DNA of 44,600 bases, from the NCBI GenBank assembly GCA_023476565.1, contig JAMCVZ010000020.1, forward strand, positions 1 to 44,600, read 5' to 3'. Origin of the DNA: Nitrospirota bacterium (GTDB lineage: Bacteria; Nitrospirota; Thermodesulfovibrionia; Thermodesulfovibrionales; Dissulfurispiraceae). The translations under genes and the position numbers were made by a program. The notes under the pieces are model-generated. The model was not told where the DNA came from. It was given only the letters and a program-made list of their open reading frames with translations, and did no database searches. Shown here one piece after another: positions 42,729 through 44,600 of the stretch (its first letter is position 1; the number at the start of each line of letters is the position of its first letter).

Positions 42729-42757
42729 TTCCGGTCCCGCCGCGTTTAAGCTATAAT
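42729..42757 (+). promoter_or_regulatory. Promoter of the methyltransferase gene
   Basis: A perfect TATAAT (42752-42757) lies 8 nt before the ATG, with a weak -35 (TTCCGG, 42729-42734) 17 bp upstream and no ribosome site. The transcript would have a leader of about two nucleotides or none. Confidence 0.45.
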
Positions 42758-42765
42758 AAACAGTT

Positions 42766-43386
42766 ATGGACGAACTTTCAAAGGAATACGTAATCTCGTT
42801 CTTCGATAAAAACCTGATGCTGCACGGCGACAGGCCCGAGGCGGTCAGATGGTCATCAACAGGACAACTGCTGCACTATCAGGCCATGCTCGACATCGGC
42901 GACATGAACGGCGCAAGAATCCTCGATTTCGGCTGCGGGAAAGGGGACCTTTACCAGTTCCTCAAAGACAGGGGCATTGGAGTTGCATATTCCGGTTTCG
43001 ATATTAACGAGAAACTTATTTCCCTTGCCGGGCAAAAGTTCCCGGGAGTCGACTTCAGGGTCTTCGATGCGGGGAAGGATGAGCTCGAAGAGGATTTTGA
43101 TTATATCCTCCTCTGCGGAGTGTTCAACCTGCAAGTGCAGGGGCTTGATGAACTGGTTAAAAATACGTTGATAAAGCTTTTCCGGCACTGCCGTATCGCG
43201 CTTGCCTTCAATGCCCTTTCAGCGCACAACCCCAAAAAAGACTTCGAGTTGCATTATACATCCCCTGGAGAAATGTTTGCCTTTGCGGTACAGAACCTCT
43301 CCCCCCTTGTCTCGCTCAGGCACGACAGAATGCTGTACGATTTCACGATGTTCGTATACAAGGACCTGAACGGCTTTACAGGATAG
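42766..43386 (+). CDS. Class I SAM-dependent methyltransferase
   Basis: The 206-residue protein has motif I ARILDFGCGKGDLYQFL (near 48-64), then YSGFDINEKLI (motif II acidic residue) and DYILLCGVFNLQ (motif IV). The fold is a standard Rossmann-type methyltransferase; target is unknown. It starts near-leaderless from a good -10 box. It is followed by a decayed phosphofructokinase fragment on the opposite strand, so it has no intact partner downstream. Confidence 0.85.
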   Translation: MDELSKEYVISFFDKNLMLHGDRPEAVRWSSTGQLLHYQAMLDIGDMNGARILDFGCGKGDLYQFLKDRGIGVAYSGFDINEKLISLAGQKFPGVDFRVFDAGKDELEEDFDYILLCGVFNLQVQGLDELVKNTLIKLFRHCRIALAFNALSAHNPKKDFELHYTSPGEMFAFAVQNLSPLVSLRHDRMLYDFTMFVYKDLNGFTG

Positions 43387-43422
43387 ATATCTCCCTCCAT
43401 ACAGCGGATTGTCAATCTTTTC

Positions 43423-43680
43423 CTATGCAGGGCCGTGAAAATCCGGGATCCCCTTTTTATAGAAATCATAGGCGATCTTGAGGCTCCCGTCGCCCCCTAT
43501 GGCTATCAGGCAGTCGAAACGGAGACGTTTGAAATTCTCGACGACCTTGTCTGAAACATCGTGCAGCTCGGTCTCCCCGGCTACGTTGGTTATGGCCAGT
43601 TGAAAGGGGTTGCCTTTATTGGTGGTCCCGAGGATAGTCCCTCCCGTGGTGCAGATATGGCGGACCTTATCAGGATTCAG
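43423..43680 (-). pseudogene. Internal fragment of a 6-phosphofructokinase gene
   Basis: The minus strand encodes LNPDKVRHICTTGGTILGTT and later LIAIGGDGSLKIAYDFYKKG. These are the GGTILGT and IAIGGDGS blocks of phosphofructokinases, seen mostly in the PPi/ATP-PFK family. The N-terminal GG-PAPG motif and the following T-I-D-N-D catalytic motif are absent; the frame ends GIPDFHGPA and a stop. The upstream part of this open frame is a REP-like hairpin, not PFK sequence. Both ends have been lost. Confidence 0.7.
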
Positions 43681-43705
43681 GTAAAGTATGTAGGTAAAGT
43701 AGGTA

Positions 43706-43810
43706 AAGGGGACGGTTCTATTTATTGACAAAAGGTGATGATTTTGTGATGATTTTGGGGAAAGAAGAAAATAAATTGGAAAAGGTGACGGAAAATAGAA
43801 CCGTCCCCTT
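43706..43810. repeat. REP-like inverted repeat pair
   Basis: The 18-bp AAGGGGACGGTTCTATTT (43706-43723) is repeated in perfect inverse orientation at 43793-43810. The sequence, as I recall it, is typical of REP elements moved by RAYT (Y1) transposases in many bacteria. Short direct repeats of AGGTAAAGT precede the left arm. It appears to have inserted beside or into the decaying phosphofructokinase gene. No RAYT gene is in the window. Confidence 0.6.
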
Positions 43811-43904
43811 AATCTCACGGATTGCCGAGGAGTCAAGGAATTCCCCGGGCCATTCTGCACGATCGACGCTTTTAAGCTAAAATATATAGGTACACAAAAT
43901 AAAT

Positions 43905-44525
43905 GTGCAAGGGGAGGTTGTTCTGAATACCTATCTTATTATCATTTTATGCCTTTATATACTCAAAGAGGCTTTTGAATACCTGGTCCGGTATCTCAAT
44001 CTCAAGCATATGAAAAAGGCGGGAGCGGCGATACCTCCTGAGTTTGCCGGGAAGACGGATGAAGCCCTCATGAAGAGGACCCGGGAATATGAGGGGGAGA
44101 AGACCCGTTTCAGCTTTGTTACCTCCCTGTCCGGCAACATTGTTGCCGTTCTGTTCATTTTCGGCGGGCTGCTGAACATCTTTAATTCATGGATAGCATC
44201 GCTCAACTTCTCTTTCATCATTTCCGGATGGCTCTTTTTCATGCTCCTGTACTACGCTGATGACCTGCTCTCCGTTCCCTTCAGCATTTACGGCACCTTT
44301 AAGATAGAAAATAAATTCGGGTTCAATACCATGACCCCGCGCTTGTGGCTTTCGGATTTTGTAAAGTCGCTCCTGATCTCGACCATCCTGATGTCCCTTA
44401 TGATATTGGCGGGCTTATGGCTCATCAAGTGGAGCCCCCGGTACTGGTGGTTCTGGGTATGGGGCTTTCTCTTTGTAGGGAGTAATTTAAACTGCCCCCA
44501 AAAGAGTAATCTTTTTTGCCCATAG
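43905..44525 (+). pseudogene. M48-family membrane peptidase, N-terminal part, cut by an insertion
   Basis: The frame encodes the membrane N-terminal domain of an M48 (CAAX prenyl protease 1-like) peptidase: hydrophobic segments, then YEGEKTRFSF, DDLLSVPFSIYGTFKIENKF, GFNTMTPRLWLSDFVKSLLI and WFWVWGFLF. After WGFLF the usual continuation (a further membrane segment and the HExxH zinc domain) is replaced by VGSNLNCPQKSNLFCP and a stop. The break coincides with a sequence that looks like the end of an insertion element. The start is uncertain: GTG at 43905, or a CTG at 43923 that is the better placed relative to AGGGGAGG (5 nt spacing). Confidence 0.7.
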
Positions 44526-44600
44526 TTTTTTGTTGTTCCTGCCATTGCAGCGTCAAATATTATTAGACCTCTTCTTTCATCACGTCGGCAGCATATTTTC
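44478..44600. mobile_element. Probable end of an insertion element interrupting the M48 gene
   Basis: At about 44478 the M48 reading frame abruptly changes to AGTAATTTAAACTGCCCCCA, a sequence resembling the ends of some IS21/IS3-type elements. Beyond it no M48 sequence is found up to the window edge. On the minus strand a frame ends with KYAADVMKEEV and two stops at about 44560, which could be a transposase end. Only one side is visible, so the family and boundary are uncertain. Confidence 0.4.

Overview
The window is a chromosomal segment with moderate GC content from an anaerobic or microaerophilic bacterium. Gene content and style (group 3b [NiFe] hydrogenase, SerA next to a class V aminotransferase, selA, AMMECR1-family protein, many GAF/GGDEF/chemotaxis proteins, dispersed intergenic repeats) would suit a Nitrospirota or deltaproteobacterium-like lineage. 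That is an inference from gene content; no rRNA gene is present to fix it. A perfect parS-type palindrome at 2331-2346 suggests the origin half of the chromosome.

Layout. 1-2730: start of a PAP2 phosphatase running off the left edge, a SlyD scrap, a zinc alcohol dehydrogenase, then a gene-free stretch holding the parS-like site and nested inverted repeats. 2731-10566: housekeeping genes (dgt, selA, a class V aminotransferase with serA, purA, comF, tRNA-Leu(GAG)). 10844-18386: a membrane GGDEF protein, a 52-aa cysteine protein behind a palindrome-rich leader, and a tandem-GAF sensor overlapping a four-gene beta-gamma-delta-alpha hydrogenase operon. 18664-24645: a large dynamin-like GTPase, an APS-kinase-like protein, a CZB-type chemoreceptor coupled to an isochorismatase-family hydrolase, and an ArfB-like release factor. 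24682-25914: a complete ISAs1-type insertion sequence with 10-bp target duplications. 26076-31307: cold shock protein, small hypothetical, gene remnants, a yellow/MRJP-type propeller and an M16 peptidase. 31450-37141: moaC, then a minus-strand run made of a TM-less MgtE-like Mg2+ sensor, a non-canonical Nramp transporter, mtnA, a polyprenyl synthase and an AMMECR1 protein. 37270-44600: hrpB, a zincin, a MOSC protein, a LysR regulator, a zinc-ribbon protein, a methyltransferase, a decayed phosphofructokinase carrying a REP-like hairpin, and an M48 peptidase gene cut by what looks like the end of another insertion element.

How the genes fit together. The hydrogenase genes would make a soluble NAD(P)-linked enzyme, with the GAF protein as a candidate signal input. 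The MgtE-like sensor and Nramp-like carrier overlap by 4 nt and look like a two-part magnesium uptake system; this is my best candidate for an under-described system. The aminotransferase and SerA point to serine/glycine metabolism. At least six truncated or frameshifted gene fragments lie between intact genes, so the intergenic regions are eroding. Several genes have a TATAAT-like box so close to the start codon that their mRNAs would be leaderless or nearly so. No CRISPR array or rRNA was seen.
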